NCBI RefSeq assembly: GCF_963678635.1
Contig: NC_087068.1
Location: 41,193,649 to 41,257,648, forward strand
Length of the DNA: 64,000 nt
Source: Symsagittifera roscoffensis
Lineage: Eukaryota; Xenacoelomorpha; Acoela; Convolutidae
Direction of reading: 5' to 3'
Shown here piece after piece: positions 1 through 12,015 of this stretch. Position numbers and translations under genes: made by a program. The notes under the pieces are model-generated. The model worked only from the letters and a program-made list of their open reading frames with translations, was not told where the DNA came from and did not search any database. Position 1 is the first letter of the stretch. Each line of letters opens with the position of its first letter.

Positions 1-792
1 GAACAAGACCAAAATGCAGCTCTATCAAATTAAATAAAAAGTAGAAACAAGCCTCGAATTAGCAAAAACTCGGCTACCTGTAGGATTCGAATCTGCGAAC
101 AACTGCAACCAAGAAAAATTGAATCTCGCGCACTATCCCTTCAGCCACTCAAGCTTAGCAACCGACAAACACTAGTCACGAATAAAGCAGCTACAAACGC
201 TAAAGAATTGCCAATGCGATTCAGCACCAAATACAAATACACTCAATTTTGCTATTAATATTTTGGAATATAACCAACTGAAGGCATCCACAATAATTTT
301 GCATGAAATAAATCGCAAAACATATGGCCACATTATATATAAATTACGCATTTCAAAAAATTGCAAGATATATTGAGTTAGAAAATTTCTGAAATCCATT
401 TTCTATTGTGATGTTGGTAGAAAATAAAGGTTTTTTTTTCGCTTCATTTTATGATATAAAAATGCACCAACTGTGTTAATTTATTACTATTCGAATGTCA
501 AAGCACATGCTATTAAAAAACTGTAAAGGTGCCCCACCATTATGGGGGTGCCGCACCAATATTTGCGCTTTAGGTTGGAAAAAAAGAAAGTTTGTACTAA
601 AACACTAGCTCCACAGTAAGTTTACAGTACTGCACAATACACTGCTACAAGTTTTGACAGATAGCGAACCACCTACATAGGAGAATTTTAGCCGAGTTAT
701 TTTCTCATTTAGCTGCATAATTTTGACCAGAACACGGGAGAAAATGGTTGATGCCTGTCTAATTGTTAAAATTACTGTTTTGTATTCCTGAG
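1..792. repeat. Left-edge copy of the tRNA-like repeat and hAT flank
   Basis: This stretch is repeated almost base for base at 5409-6198, so it is the left flank of the first fold-back hAT element in a 5.4-kb direct duplication. It holds a tRNA-like head (73-160), then AT-rich DNA without a convincing reading frame. The short frames at 172-399 and 605-805 (minus) recur in the other copy only because the DNA is duplicated. I see no gene here. Confidence 0.7.
73..160 (-). repeat. tRNA-like (SINE-head-like) sequence, copy 1
   Basis: Read on the minus strand it has an A-box-like TGGCTGAAGGG and, about 55 bases on, a B-box-like GATTCGAATCC, the two internal RNA polymerase III promoter elements of tRNAs. 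The stem between the boxes is reminiscent of a leucine tRNA with CAA in the loop, but the T-arm does not pair properly. It is therefore a tRNA-derived repeat or pseudogene, not a functional tRNA. Five copies occur in the window, always in the same larger repeat context. Confidence 0.45.
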
Positions 793-982
793 CAGGGCAT
801 ATCAAAATACTATTGCAATATTATTGCTTTGCGAATTTTTTGGCAATAAAATATTGTTTTTTTTTCACATTTGCAATACAATATTGCAATATATTGCAAT
901 ACTTCCGAGAAGAAAAATGCAAGAAACAATGAATTGGAAACAACTATAAAAAATATTTTTGTCAACACATTCTTTCACGGTA

Positions 983-2186
983 TTAATGTCCCAAATTAAG
1001 ATTGTAATGAAGAAAAAGTTGCATTTCTAGATTAGCAGGCAGCATACTTTTTCGATAATCATTATAAACATAACCAGCTTTGCTGAAAAATCTTTCGGGA
1101 ATATTTGAAGTCGGTGTAATAAATTCCGTTCTCATGAATCTGCAACTGGTCGACAACTGAAGTTTTCGTTTTTTGAGAGCATTTTTTGCAAAATCATCAT
1201 CTTCCGTACTGGAAGTATCGGACGGGGCGACCAATAATTGAAGTGGTTTTGCGGCCTCCAATTCATTGTACGTCAATTCACCGGCTTTACCATTCTGAAT
1301 TTTGATAATGGCGTTTTCAAATTAATTGTCTTCTTTTTCACCTAAATAACGAACTGTTTCCGGAAACTTTTCAAGAAAAAGATCGAATAAGTAGCGAACA
1401 TCAGCTATAGTAGTCGAAATAGCTTGTAATTCAATGCAAGTTGAGTTGAATATCTTCAATTTGATTAGAAGAGAAATTGCATTTTTTTCTTGAATTGGGG
1501 TCAATAGCATATCGTGCAAATTTTCATTGCCAAAAACTTGACTGATAAAATGCTTAATTTCTACATAACGAGAAAGCATATTGTATACACTGGACCATCG
1601 TGTAGGTGCACGCAGTACCGGAGAAAAGTTCGTTAACGCACGTAGTTTTCCCGCCATTTTCAGCTGGCGCAGTCTGACCATCATGGCGTGAATTCGATCA
1701 ATAATGTCCGAAAACTCCGAACAAAACTCACCGACCGCCAGGTTCAGTTTGTGAGAAGCCCAACCTAACATTGGAAGTCCAAGTAACTCTGCAACTTTTT
1801 TGTTAGTTGAGCAGTTGTCTGAAATTTTGCAAGTGATGCAAACCATCTCTTTTCTGTTAACTTTTGTCACTACCCAGTTAATGAAGTTAACGTGTTGATC
1901 TGACCCGAAATTTGTTTCATCAATAAAGGGGAAAAAGCTAGTAATGTGCTTTCAGGATCCCCTAGCCCGTTGCAGTAACTAGCAAATAACCCAATAAAAT
2001 GTGTTGTTCCCGCAGGCCAGCCGTCCATAATTAATGCAAATTTCTCTAGAAGTGACTTTTTCTTCTACTCTTTTTGCAATGCATTCTATGTACTTTTTGA
2101 GAGTTAACTGAAATTTCTGGTAAATTCGAATATTTTCGGGTACGAACCTCTTCAACGAAACTGAATGGCTTCAGATGTATTGCAAC
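983..2186 (-). pseudogene. hAT transposase, C-terminal part (left arm, copy 1)
   Basis: Frames at 1322-1870 and 983-1276 together cover the catalytic core to the C-terminus of a hAT-superfamily transposase, which cuts and pastes the element DNA. Visible marks are a SDNCSTNKK block with the second catalytic Asp, the following SHKLNLAV helix, a RWSS stretch, and the C-terminal dimerisation region with the NIPERFFSKAGYVYNDYRKS signature. The two frames are separated by a stop near 1320 (TAA) and lack the N-terminus, which lies on the opposite strand across the central spacer. It cannot be translated into one protein. Confidence 0.75.
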
Positions 2187-2367
2187 ACTTAAATTGATTA
2201 ATAAAGCAGCGTTTAGGTTAAATGCACGTAATTTTCCCGCCATTTATAGCTGGCACGGCATAATTGCGTGGCGACTGCTTGTCTGGTTAGCTCGAATGCA
2301 ATTGGCTAACGTTGCAAATTGCACATATTACACGTGTCCAAGTACATATTTTATGGTTCACATCAAA

Positions 2368-2721
2368 ATGACGGCTAAAGTTAAGTACAGATCAAATAAG
2401 GAAATTACTCTTACGTTTTATTCTCTTCTGCCTTGTGAAAACGACAGATATGAATGTAAATGTGGGAATCAAAGAACTCGCAAAGACAAATCGGGGTGGC
2501 AAAACTTGATTGATCACATTGAGCATTCACATCAAGAAGAATACAAACTGTTAAAAGAAACCCCTTTAGATGGAAACTTAAACCAGCAGAATATTACCAA
2601 TTTCTATCGAACAATATCAGGTCATTCCGAGAAAACCAAGAATATTCATGGAAGGGTTGATTGGGTTGCAATTCATCTGAAGCCATTCAGTTTCGTTGAA
2701 GAGGTTGGTACCCGAAAATAG
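2368..2721 (+). pseudogene. hAT transposase N-terminus with BED zinc finger (copy 1)
   Basis: The ATG at 2368 opens a frame with a BED-type zinc-finger layout: YECKCG, then WQNLIDHIEHSH with the paired His. This is the DNA-binding domain found at the start of many hAT transposases. The frame continues past the finger to a stop at about 2721, soon after entering the right arm. The equivalent frame in the second copy stops earlier, at 8059. Downstream sequence is lost at about 2833. Confidence 0.65.
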
Positions 2722-3098
2722 TCGAATTTACCAAAAATTTCAGTTAATTCTCTCAAAAAATACATGGAATGCATTGCGAAAAGAGTAGAAGAAAAAGTCG
2801 CTTCCAGACTTTCAGAGAAATTTGCATTAATTAATCGATTTTGTTCGACTATAGCCATCATTCGAACGTCTTCATTTGCGACGAAAATCGGACACAGTTC
2901 TACCGTGTGGGTCGAATCACGAGTCAAAAACCTCAGCCCGGGAGAGACGAAATTTATTGAGTACTAGAAAAAATACAGATTGGAAAAAGTACACAGGGGC
3001 AAAACTGCTCTTCGCATACATTACCGAGAACAAGACCAAAATGCAGCTCTATCAAATTAATTAAAAAGTAGAAACAAGCCTCGAATTAGCAAAAACTC

Positions 3099-3187
3099 GG
3101 CTACCTGTAGGATTCGAATCTGTGACCTATTTCAACCAAGAAATTTTGAGTCTCACGCACTAGCCCTTCAGCCACTCAAGCTTAGCA
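3099..3187 (-). repeat. tRNA-like sequence, copy 2
   Basis: Same A-box/B-box arrangement as at 73-160, with the central loop CTCAAAA better preserved. It lies inside the first 1.19-kb tandem unit. Confidence 0.45.
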
Positions 3188-3611
3188 ACCGACAAACACT
3201 ATTCACGAATAAAGCAGCTACATATGCTAAAAAATTGCCAATGCGATTCAGCACCAAATACAAATACACTCAATTTTGCCATTAATAATTTGGAATTTAA
3301 CAAACTGAAGGCATCCACACTAATTTTGCATGTAATAAATCGCAACACTGGCAATGATTTCCGTTTTTTCCACGTGAGGCGAAGAATGGTTTGTAGAGAA
3401 GCAATTCAACAGTGGCCATTGAGATGTTAAAAGCCATGTACATGTTTATCGCTTTTTCCATGTTCTTTAAATTTACCTTAAGTAGATGTAGTTTGTCTCG
3501 TAGTGCTCTCTTTTTATCTTTAGTTGTCTCCGAAAGCAAAAAGTCTTTCGGAAATTAAGGGATCGTTCAAGAAGTCTCCGTTTACAGTCTTGCATTTTTT
3601 AATTTGGTAAT

Positions 3612-4028
3612 CATTCGACCCTATCGGTGCATGATTCACTCCGTTCGACTAAATCAATAGTTTGACCCATAATTTGTCGCTCAACTAATGAGTTGACCCT
3701 ACTCGACCCATGGTTTGCCCCTGCTCGCTTGACCCTGATTCGAACCCGTTTGACTCATGATTCGACCCTGTTCAACACTATTCGACTCATGATTCGACAC
3801 TGTTCGCCTCATGATTTGACCGTTCGACTGATGATTCGACCCTGTTCGACTAATGATTGACTCCGTTCAACAAATGATTCGACCCTGTTCGACTCATGAT
3901 TGACTCCGTTCAACAAATGATTTGATCCTATTCGACCCATGATTTGTACCTATTCATTCGACCCATGATTCGACCCATTATTCGACACTATTCGACCCAT
4001 GACTCGACCCTGTCCGACTCATGACTCG
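3612..4028. repeat. CGACC minisatellite, array 1
   Basis: Irregular tandem repetition of a short motif close to ATTCGACCCTGTTCGACTC, with half-units such as CATGATTCGACC. Unit length is not constant and many units carry single changes, so this is an old array. It lies between the non-coding part of the 1.19-kb unit and the next tRNA-like head. Confidence 0.8.
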
Positions 4029-4291
4029 GGCCTTTGTTCGACTATAGCCAGCATTCGACCGTCTGAATTTGCGACGAAAATCGGACATCGTTCGACCGTG
4101 TCGACTGAATCACGAGTCAAAAACCTCAGCCCGGGAGAGACGAAATTTATTGAGTACTAGAAAAAATACAGATTGGAAAAAGTACACAGGGGCAAAACTG
4201 CTCTTCGCATACATTTGCGAGAACAAGACCAAAAAGCAGCTCTATCAAATTAAATAAAAAGTAGAAACAAGCCTCGAATTAGCAAAAACTC

Positions 4292-4380
4292 GGCTACCTG
4301 TAGGATTCGAATCTGTGACCTACTGCAACCAAGAAATTTTGAGTCTCACGCACTAGCCCTTCAGCCACTCAAGCTTAGCA
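4292..4380 (-). repeat. tRNA-like sequence, copy 3
   Basis: Near-identical to the copy at 3099-3187, in the second tandem unit. Confidence 0.45.
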
Positions 4381-4802
4381 ACCGACAAACACTAGTCACG
4401 AATAAAGCAGCTACATATGCTAAAAAATTGCCAATGCGATTCAGCACCAAATACAAATACACTCAATTTTGCCATTAATAATTTGGAATATAACAAACTG
4501 AAGGCATCCACACTAATTTTGCAAGTAATAAATCGCAACACTGGCAATGAATTCCGTTTTTTCCACGTGAGGCGAAGAATGGTTTGTAGAGAAGGAATTC
4601 AACAGTGGCCATTGAGATGTTAAAAGCCATGTACATGTTTATCGCTTTTTCCATGTTCTTTAAATTTACCTTAAGTAGATGTAGTTTGTCTCGTAGTGCT
4701 CTTTTTATCTTTAGTTGTCTCCGAAAGCAAAAAGTCATTCGGAAATTAAGGGATCGTTCAAGAATTCTCCGTTAACAGTCTTGCATTTTTTAATTTGGTA
4801 AT

Positions 4803-5222
4803 CATTCGACCCTATCGGTGCATGATTCACTCCGTTCGACTAAATCAATAGTTTGACCCATAATTTGTCGCTCAACTAATGAGTTGACCCTACTCGACCC
4901 ATGGTTTGCCCCTGCTCGCTCGACCCTGATTCGAACCCGTTTGACTCATGATTCGACCCTGTTCAACACTATTCGACTCATGATTCGACACTGTTCGCCT
5001 CATGATTTGACCGTTCGACTTATGATTCGACCCTGTTCGACTAATGATTGACTCCGTTCAACAAATGATTCGACACTGTTCGACTCATGATTGACTCCGT
5101 TCAACAAATGATTTGACCCTGTTCGACCCATGATTTGTACCTATTCATTCGACCTTGTTCGACCCATTATTCGACACTGTTCGACCCATGACTCGACCCT
5201 GTCCGACTCATGACTCCGGCCT
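4803..5222. repeat. CGACC minisatellite, array 2
   Basis: A second copy of array 1 (same order of variant units, few substitutions), which shows that the array was duplicated as a block and not grown independently. Confidence 0.8.
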
Positions 5223-5478
5223 TTGTTCAACTATAGCCAGCATTCGACCGTCTGAATTTGCGACGAAAATCGGACATCGTTCGACCGTGTCGACTGAATC
5301 ACGAGTCAAAACCTCAGCCCGGGAGAGACGAAATTTATTGAGTACTAGAAAAAATACAGATTGGAAAAAGTACACAGGGGAAAAACTGCTCTTCGCATAC
5401 ATTTGCGAGAACAAGACCAAAATGCAGCTCTATCAAATTAAATAAAAAGTAGAAACAAGCCTCGAATTAGCAAAAACT

Positions 5479-5567
5479 CAGCTACCTGTAGGATTCGATT
5501 CTGCGAACAACTGCAACCAAGAAAATTTGAATCTCGCGCACTATCCCTTCAGCCACTCAAGCTTAGC
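5479..5567 (-). repeat. tRNA-like sequence, copy 4
   Basis: This copy is closest to the one at 73-160; its B-box has GATTCTGC flanking changes. It starts the left flank of the second hAT element. Confidence 0.4.
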
Positions 5568-6388
5568 AACCGACAAACACTAGTCACGAATAAAGCAGCT
5601 ACAAATGCTAAAGAATTGCCAAGCGATTCAGCACCAAATACAAATACACTCAATTTTGCCATTAATAATTTGGAATATAACCAACTGAAGGCATCCACAA
5701 TAATTTTGCATAAAATAAATCGCAAAACATATGGCCACATTATGTATAAATTACGCATTTCAAAAAATTGCAAGATATATTGAGTTAGAAAATTTCTGAA
5801 ATCCATTTTCTATTGTGATGTTAGTAGAAAATAAAGGTTTTTTTTCGCTCCATTTTACGATATAAAAATGCACCAACTGTGTTAATTTATTACTATTCGA
5901 ATGTCAAAGCACATGCTATTAAAAAACTGTAAAGGTGCCCCACCATTATGGGGGTGCCGCACCAATATTTGCGCTTTAGGTTGGAAAAAAAGAAAGTTTG
6001 TACTAAAACACTAGCTCCACAGTAAGTTTACAGTACTCCACAATACACTGCTACAAGTTTTGACAGATAGCGAACCACCTACATAGGAGAATTTTAGCCG
6101 AGTTATTTTCTCATTTAGCTGCATAATTTTGACCAGAACACGGGAGAAAATGGTTGATGCCTGTCTAATTGTTAAAATTACTGTTTTGTATTCCTGAGCA
6201 GGGCATATCAAAATACTATTGCAATATTATTGCTTTGCGAATTTTTTGGCAATAAAATATTGTTTTTTTTTCACATTTGCAATACAATATTGCAATATAT
6301 TGCAATACTTCCGAGAAGAAAAATGCAAGAAACAATGAATTGGAAACAACTATAAAAAATATTTTTGTCAACACATTCTTTCACGGTA

Positions 6389-7592
6389 TTAATGTCCCAA
6401 ATTATGATTGTAATGAAGAAAAAGTTGCATTTCTAGATTAGCAGGCAGCATACTTTTTCGATAATCATTATAAACATAACCAGCTTTGCTGAAAAATCTT
6501 TCGGGAATATTTGAAGTCGGTGTAATAAATTCCGTTCTCATGAATCTGCAACTGGTCGACAACTGAAGTTTTCGTTTTTGGAGAGCATTTTTTGCAAAAT
6601 CATCATCTTCCGTACTGGAAGTATCGGACGGGGCGACCAATAATTGAAGTGGTTTTGCGGCCTCCAATTCATTGTACGTCAATTCACCGGCTTTACCATT
6701 CTGAATTTTGATAATGGCGTTTTCAAATTAATTGTCTTCTTTTTGACCTAAATAACGAACTGTTTCCGGAAACTTTTCAAGAAAAAGATCGAATAAGTAG
6801 CGAACATCAGCTATAGTAGTCGAATTAGCTTGTAATTCAATGCAAGTTGAGTTGAATATCTTCAATTTGATTAGAAGAGAAATTGCATTTTTTTCTTGAA
6901 TTGGGGTCAATAGCATATCGTGCAAATTTTCATTGCCAAAAACTTGACTGATAAAATGCTTAATTTCCACATAACGAGAAAGCATATTGTATACACTGGA
7001 CCATCGTGTAGGTGCCCACAGTACCGGAAAAAAGTTCGTTAACGCACGTAGTTTTCCCGCCATTTTTAGCTGGCGCAGTCTGACCATCATGGCGTGAATT
7101 CGATCAATAATGTCCGAAAACTCCGAACAAAACTCACCGACCGCCAGGTTTAGTTTGTGAGAAGCCCAACCTAACATTGGAAGTCCAAGTAACTCTGCAA
7201 CTTTTTTGTTAGTTGAGCAGTTGTCTGAAAATATGCAAGTGATGCAAACCATCTCTTTTCTGTTAACTTTTGTCACTACCCAGTTAATGAAGTTAACGTG
7301 TTGATCTGACCCGAAATTTGTTTCATCAATAAAGGGGAAAAAGCTAGAAAGGTGCTTTCAGGATCCCCTAGCCCGTTGCAGTAACTAGCAAATAACCCAA
7401 AGAAATGTGTTGTTCCCGCAGACCAGCCGTCCATAATTAATGCAAATTTCTCTAGAAGTGACTTTTTCTTCTACTCTTTTTGCAATGCATTCTATGTACT
7501 TTTTGAGAGTTAACTGAAATTTCTGGTAAATTCGAATATTTTCGGGTACGAACCTCTTCAACGAAACTGAATGGCTTCAGATGTATTGCAAC
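6389..7592 (-). pseudogene. hAT transposase, C-terminal part (left arm, copy 2)
   Basis: Inverted duplicate of the coding sequence at 8070-9300. Frames at 6728-7276 and 6389-6682 hold the SDNC catalytic block, SHKLNLAV, RWSS and the C-terminal dimerisation signature FSKAGYVYNDYRKS. This arm is better preserved than the right arm: 182 codons stay open where the right arm has two frameshifts. It still has no N-terminus of its own and a stop before the last segment, so it is not a functional gene. Confidence 0.75.
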
Positions 7593-7773
7593 ACTTAAAT
7601 TGATTAATAAAGCAGCGTTTAGGTTAAATGCACGTAATTTTCCCGCCATTTATACCTGGCACGGCATAATTGCGTGGCGACTGCTTGTCTGGTTAGCTCG
7701 AATGCAATTGGCTAACGTTGCAAATTGCACATATTACACGTGTCCAAGTACATATTTTATGGTTCACATCAAA

Positions 7774-9300
7774 ATGACAGCTAAAGTTAAGTACAGATCA
7801 AATAAGGAAATTACTCTTACGTTTTATTCTCTTCTGCCTTGTGAAAACGACAGATATGAATGTAAATGTGGGAATCAAAGAACTCGCAAAGACAAATCGG
7901 GGTGGCAAAACTTGATTGATCACATTGAGCATTCACATCAAGAAGAATACAAACTGTTAAAAGAAACCCCTTTAGATGGAAACTTAAACCAGCAGAATAT
8001 TACCAATTTCTATCGAACAATATCAGGTCATTCCGAGAAAACCAAGAATATTCATGGATGAGTTGATTGGGTTGCAATTCATCTGAAGCCATTCAGTTTC
8101 GTTGAAGAGGTTTGTACCCGCAAATAGTCGAAATTACCAAAAATTTCAGTTAATTCTCTCAAAAAATACATGGAATGCATTGCGAAAAGAGTAGAAGAAA
8201 AAGTCGCTTCCAGACTTTCAGAGAAATTTGCATTAATTATGGACGGCTGGTCTGCGGGAACAACACATTGTATTGGGTTATTTGCTAGTTACAGCACCGG
8301 GCTAGGGGATCCTGAAAACACATTACTAGCTTTTTCCCCCTTTATTGATGAAACAAATTTCGGGGCAGATCAACACGTTAATTTCATTAACTGGGTAGTG
8401 ACAAAAGTTTACAGAAAAAAGATGGTTTGCATCACTTGCATAATTTCAGACAACTGCTCGATTAACGAAAAAGTTGCAGAGTTACTTGGAGTTCCAATGT
8501 TAGGTTGTGCTTCTCAAACTAAACCTGGCGGTCGGGTGAGTTTTGTTCGGAGTTTTCCGATATTATTGATCGAATTCACGCCATGATGGTCAGACTGCGC
8601 CAGCTAAAAATGGCGGGAAAATTACGTGCGTTAACGAACCTTTCTCCGGTACTGCGGGCACCTACACGATGGTCCAGTGTATACAATATGCTTTCTCGTT
8701 ATTTGGAAAATAAGCATTTTATCAGTCAAGTTTTGGGAATGAAAATTTGCACGATATGCTATTGACCCCAATTCAAGAAAAAAAATGCAATTTCTCTTCT
8801 AGTCAAATTGAAGATATTCAACTCAACTTGCATTGAATTACAAGCTAATTCGACTACTATAGCTGATGTTCGCTACTTATTCGATCTTTTTCTTGAAAAG
8901 TTTCCGGAAACAGTTCGTTATTTAGGTCAAAAAGAAGACAATTAATTTGAAAACGCCATTATCAAAATTCAGAATGGTAAAGCCGGTGAATTGACGTACA
9001 TTGAATTGGAGGCCGCAGAACCACTTCAATTATTGGTCGCCCCGTCCGATACTTCCAGTACGGAAGATGATGATTTTGCAAACAATGCTCTCAAAAAACG
9101 AAAACTTCAGTTGTCGACCAGTTGCAGATTCATGAGAACGGAATTTATTACACCGACTTCAAATATTCCCGAAAGATTTTTCAGCAAAGCTGGTTATGCT
9201 TATAATGATTATCGGAAAAGTATGCTGCCTGCTAATCTGGAAATGCAATTTTCTCTTCATTACAATCATAAATTTTGGGACATTAATACCGTGAAAGAAT
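7774..9300 (+). pseudogene. hAT transposase, complete length but disrupted
   Basis: Read left to right this is the only full-length transposase order in the window. It has a BED zinc finger from the ATG at 7774 (CKC, HIEHSH), a catalytic segment ALIMDGWSAGTTH with the first Asp, a SDNCSINEK block with the second Asp (8170-8520), a RWSSVYNML region (8583-8765), and the dimerisation domain (8991-9300, PERFFSKAGYAYNDYRKS). It is broken by stops at about 8059 and 8125, frameshifts near 8515 and 8730, and a stop at 8943. hAT transposases are usually 550-700 residues, which matches the span. Confidence 0.8.
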
Positions 9301-9710
9301 GTTTTGACAAAAATAATTTTTATAGTTGTTTCCAATTCATTGTTTCTTGCATTTTTTTTTCTCGGAAGTATTGCAATATATTGCAATATTATATATAGCA
9401 AATGTGAAAAAAAAAAATTTTATTGCCAAAAAATTCGGAAAGCAATAATATTGCAATAGTATTTTGATATGCCCTGCTCAAAACAATCATTTTGCGTTTT
9501 GTAGTTCTCAGAAATGCAATTCGCGTGTTAAAACAATCATTTCGCCTTGTCGTTTAAGTCCCATCAAAAACGGTTTTCGCCTTAACGGCTGTCGCCTTAT
9601 TTTCCGGTCACCAAACAAATTATCAACAACTCGCCAACGGAACTCATTTTCGAATATCTTCATTTTCGACTCTGTTGAACACATTTTCAGTTTCGGCACT
9701 GTTGAGCGCT

Positions 9711-9724
9711 CCCCCCCCCCCCCC
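9711..9724. repeat. Poly-C tract
   Basis: Fourteen consecutive C, matched in the paralog by 18 C at 17885-17902. A second matched pair is 12016-12031 and 21072-21081. Confidence 0.9.
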
Positions 9725-10984
9725 AGCCCGCAACTCTACTAATCTACTAGTTTACATCCTGAAAGTGCTCAGTTCGTGTTCCAAGTTGACTTTTTTCTTG
9801 AAAAGCGATTAAAACGGTTTCTTTTGTGATACACACACACATGATAAATGAAAACATTTTTTTCTAAAGCAGCAGAACTACGATAGTATGAACTACTCAC
9901 TTGTGTTTTGATTATCCTGCTGATAATTTCCTCCTCCTCCTCCTCCTCTGCCTCTGTTTCCCCCTTTCGGCATGATCAAACTAGATCAAGAGATGGCCCA
10001 CAACACCACAACTCACTCAACACTCAGCTGATACGATTGAAAATAACACGAAATGATTGCGCACAGGTGAGTTAACTAGCAGTCTCTTTTCAGTTTACAG
10101 AGCAGAATCAATAGTTTGTCCCCATGAGAACAGTCAGGACAATTAACTTAGATGACAAACAATAACAGTCAACCTAGAAATGAAGTTTGTTTGTTCCGAC
10201 TCTTTTCGTCCGGGTTTTCGTCGACTCAATGCTTTAACTTCTTCAAGAATTTAGCTGTTTTTAGCTTTCAGATTGATTGAATAAAAACTGAACGCAAACT
10301 CTTACATTTTGAGACGTTTCTAGAACTATAACTCCAACTTCTTAAAATATGCTTTTTTCACCCGACGTAGTTTAATATCTAACTGATCGCACAAAGTAAA
10401 TTCAACAGCACGTATTTTTAAACATTGAACTATTTCTCAGAAATGTACAATTTTGTTTTTAGACGCATAAGGCTCGTTCTACAACACTGCATAGATAGAA
10501 AAGGAATTAAATTACAGCACCAGTAACCATTTGAATTCCTCAGAAATACGTACGAAAGCGATAGTAAATTATCCGTTGTATATTTTCTGATAGCAATGAG
10601 TTGGCGCTACTTGCGAACATACAGCACACCAAACACCACCAACAAAGAAAACTGTATTTCTGACCATCTTAGAAACTGAAACTATACTGAGATTATTACT
10701 CCGACCTTCTGAGAATAAATTGTTAGTTTTAAGGTGAAAAAAAAGTTCTTTAACCAAGCCATCACCCTCCACCCTATAGCAATGGAGAAGGGTAGATAAT
10801 CGTTACTAGGTAAAATTCAGATTTGCCTAACCGTTGTGTTAGGTCCCCGTCCCCGTTGAATTATCACTTAACCTATTATTAGTAGTGAAAAACAAACTAC
10901 AATGTTTCAAATAGCCATTGATCTTTTTGATTAAGTTTCTTAAAAGCCAAATTGATTCAAATTGGAATCTAAACAAGAATGTGT

Positions 10985-11271
10985 GGTGATATATTACAAT
11001 AGGTGGTTGCTTCAACTTCGATAGCTCGATCGCTTTTTGTTATACTTCACTCATTATTTAAAAATTATTTCAAAAGCCAACTTTTTAGGCAAAAGAAGTG
11101 TTAAATGTGAATTTTTGAATAACATTTCATTTGGCAGAGTAATTTATTTAGAAAAACTATCTTAGCGTTAGTACAAGTGATTCTAGATGTTTTGACTATA
11201 TTTTGCATTGTACATCTCAAATTTAATATATGCTCTCTAGTCAAAATTACCACCTATTGTAATATATCACC
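10985..11271. mobile_element. MITE with perfect 22-bp terminal inverted repeats
   Basis: The 287-bp AT-rich element begins GGTGATATATTACAATAGG at 10985 and ends with its exact 22-base inverse at 11250-11271. It has no coding capacity. The paralogous copy P2 has an uninterrupted site (ACAAGAATGC... at about 20644), so insertion after the duplication is directly visible. The flanks suggest a 4-bp GAAT duplication, with an extra GTGT on the left that could belong to either the element or the target. Superfamily not assigned. Confidence 0.8.
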
Positions 11272-12015
11272 GAATCTTTTCCTATTAACTATGCTTAAAA
11301 ATATCCTAAAACAATATCGCCTAGTTGTTGTGATAGACTTTTTACTAAACTTCTGATGGCGGAATGACGATCAATTAAATGTTCGAAAAAATTTAATAAG
11401 CAAATGCTGATCAATCGGTAAAGGATATTCATTCAGAAAATTACTCTCCGAAACAAAGACAAAGGAATCAAGAAACAAAGAGGAAAATGACACTGGAGAA
11501 GGAAGTTACAAACCTACTAGAACTACGGATATCAGAGCAGGAACGATAAAGTTCAAAATACTTCATTATAGATGAAATTGCGGAATTGCACATCGACAGC
11601 CTCAGAAAAAGTATATGCGAGTTCTTCTCGTCTTTTCTTGTTACCCTCTCAACAAAAGAAGCGGAATGCTTCCCCTAACGTCAAGGTTAAATTTATATAA
11701 TTCGAGGACAAAAACAATATATATCATCGTCGAGGGATTCCAGTCAAGCATCTAGACCATCAAAACGATGATGATTCTCGAACTGCGATTCCCGTGCGCA
11801 ACCGAAGACCTCTTAAAGAGCTAGTCTAGAGCGACCCAGAAAGAAAAAGACAGTGTCCTCAATCAAAGTTAGTAACAGTGAACGAGAAAAAATTGGTGGC
11901 AACTGAAATTTCATCAAACGTCCGAGGGAAACAAATGGAGAAAGAGCACAGCTGCTGGAAACTGAGGTCTGTAGAATTCAAGAAGGCGAACAAAAGAACC
12001 CAAATCTTAATTCTA

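Larger units (their letters stand above)
793..2833. mobile_element. Fold-back hAT transposon, copy 1, right side truncated
   Basis: The left terminus CAGGGCATATC at 793 is identical to that of the copy at 6199. The left arm (793-2186) carries the C-terminal two thirds of a hAT transposase on the minus strand. A 0.48-kb central spacer (2187-2664) carries the N-terminal BED-finger part on the plus strand. The right arm begins at about 2665 and stops abruptly at about 2833, where unrelated minisatellite-flank sequence starts. Everything up to there is nearly identical to 6199-8240, so the two copies share a recent origin. Confidence 0.75.
3028..5408. repeat. Two tandem 1.19-kb units (tRNA-like repeat plus minisatellite)
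   Basis: Units run 3028-4220 and 4221-5408, each starting GAACAAGACCAAAA, and the same sequence restarts at 5409 before the second hAT element and at position 1. Each unit holds the tRNA-like segment, a stretch beginning TTCCGTTTTTTCCACGTGAG, and a CGACC minisatellite. A third, more diverged unit lies at 16230-17650. The short frames inside (for example 3224-3430 and 4417-4623) are shared only because the DNA is duplicated. Confidence 0.8.
6199..9476. mobile_element. Fold-back hAT transposon, copy 2, both termini present
   Basis: The 3278-bp element starts CAGGGCATATC and ends in the exact inverse, GATATGCCCTG, as in hAT terminal inverted repeats. The arms 6199-7592 and 8070-9476 are about 1.4-kb inverted copies of each other. 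Each carries the catalytic core and C-terminus of the transposase, and a 0.48-kb spacer (7593-8069) carries the N-terminus once. I do not see a clean 8-bp target duplication (left TTCCTGAG, right CTCAAAAC). The paralogous locus around 17795 lacks the whole insert. Confidence 0.8.

Noticed and set aside
3612-5222. CRISPR array
   Set aside because: The CGACC arrays have no unique spacers between constant repeats, and the window is eukaryotic.
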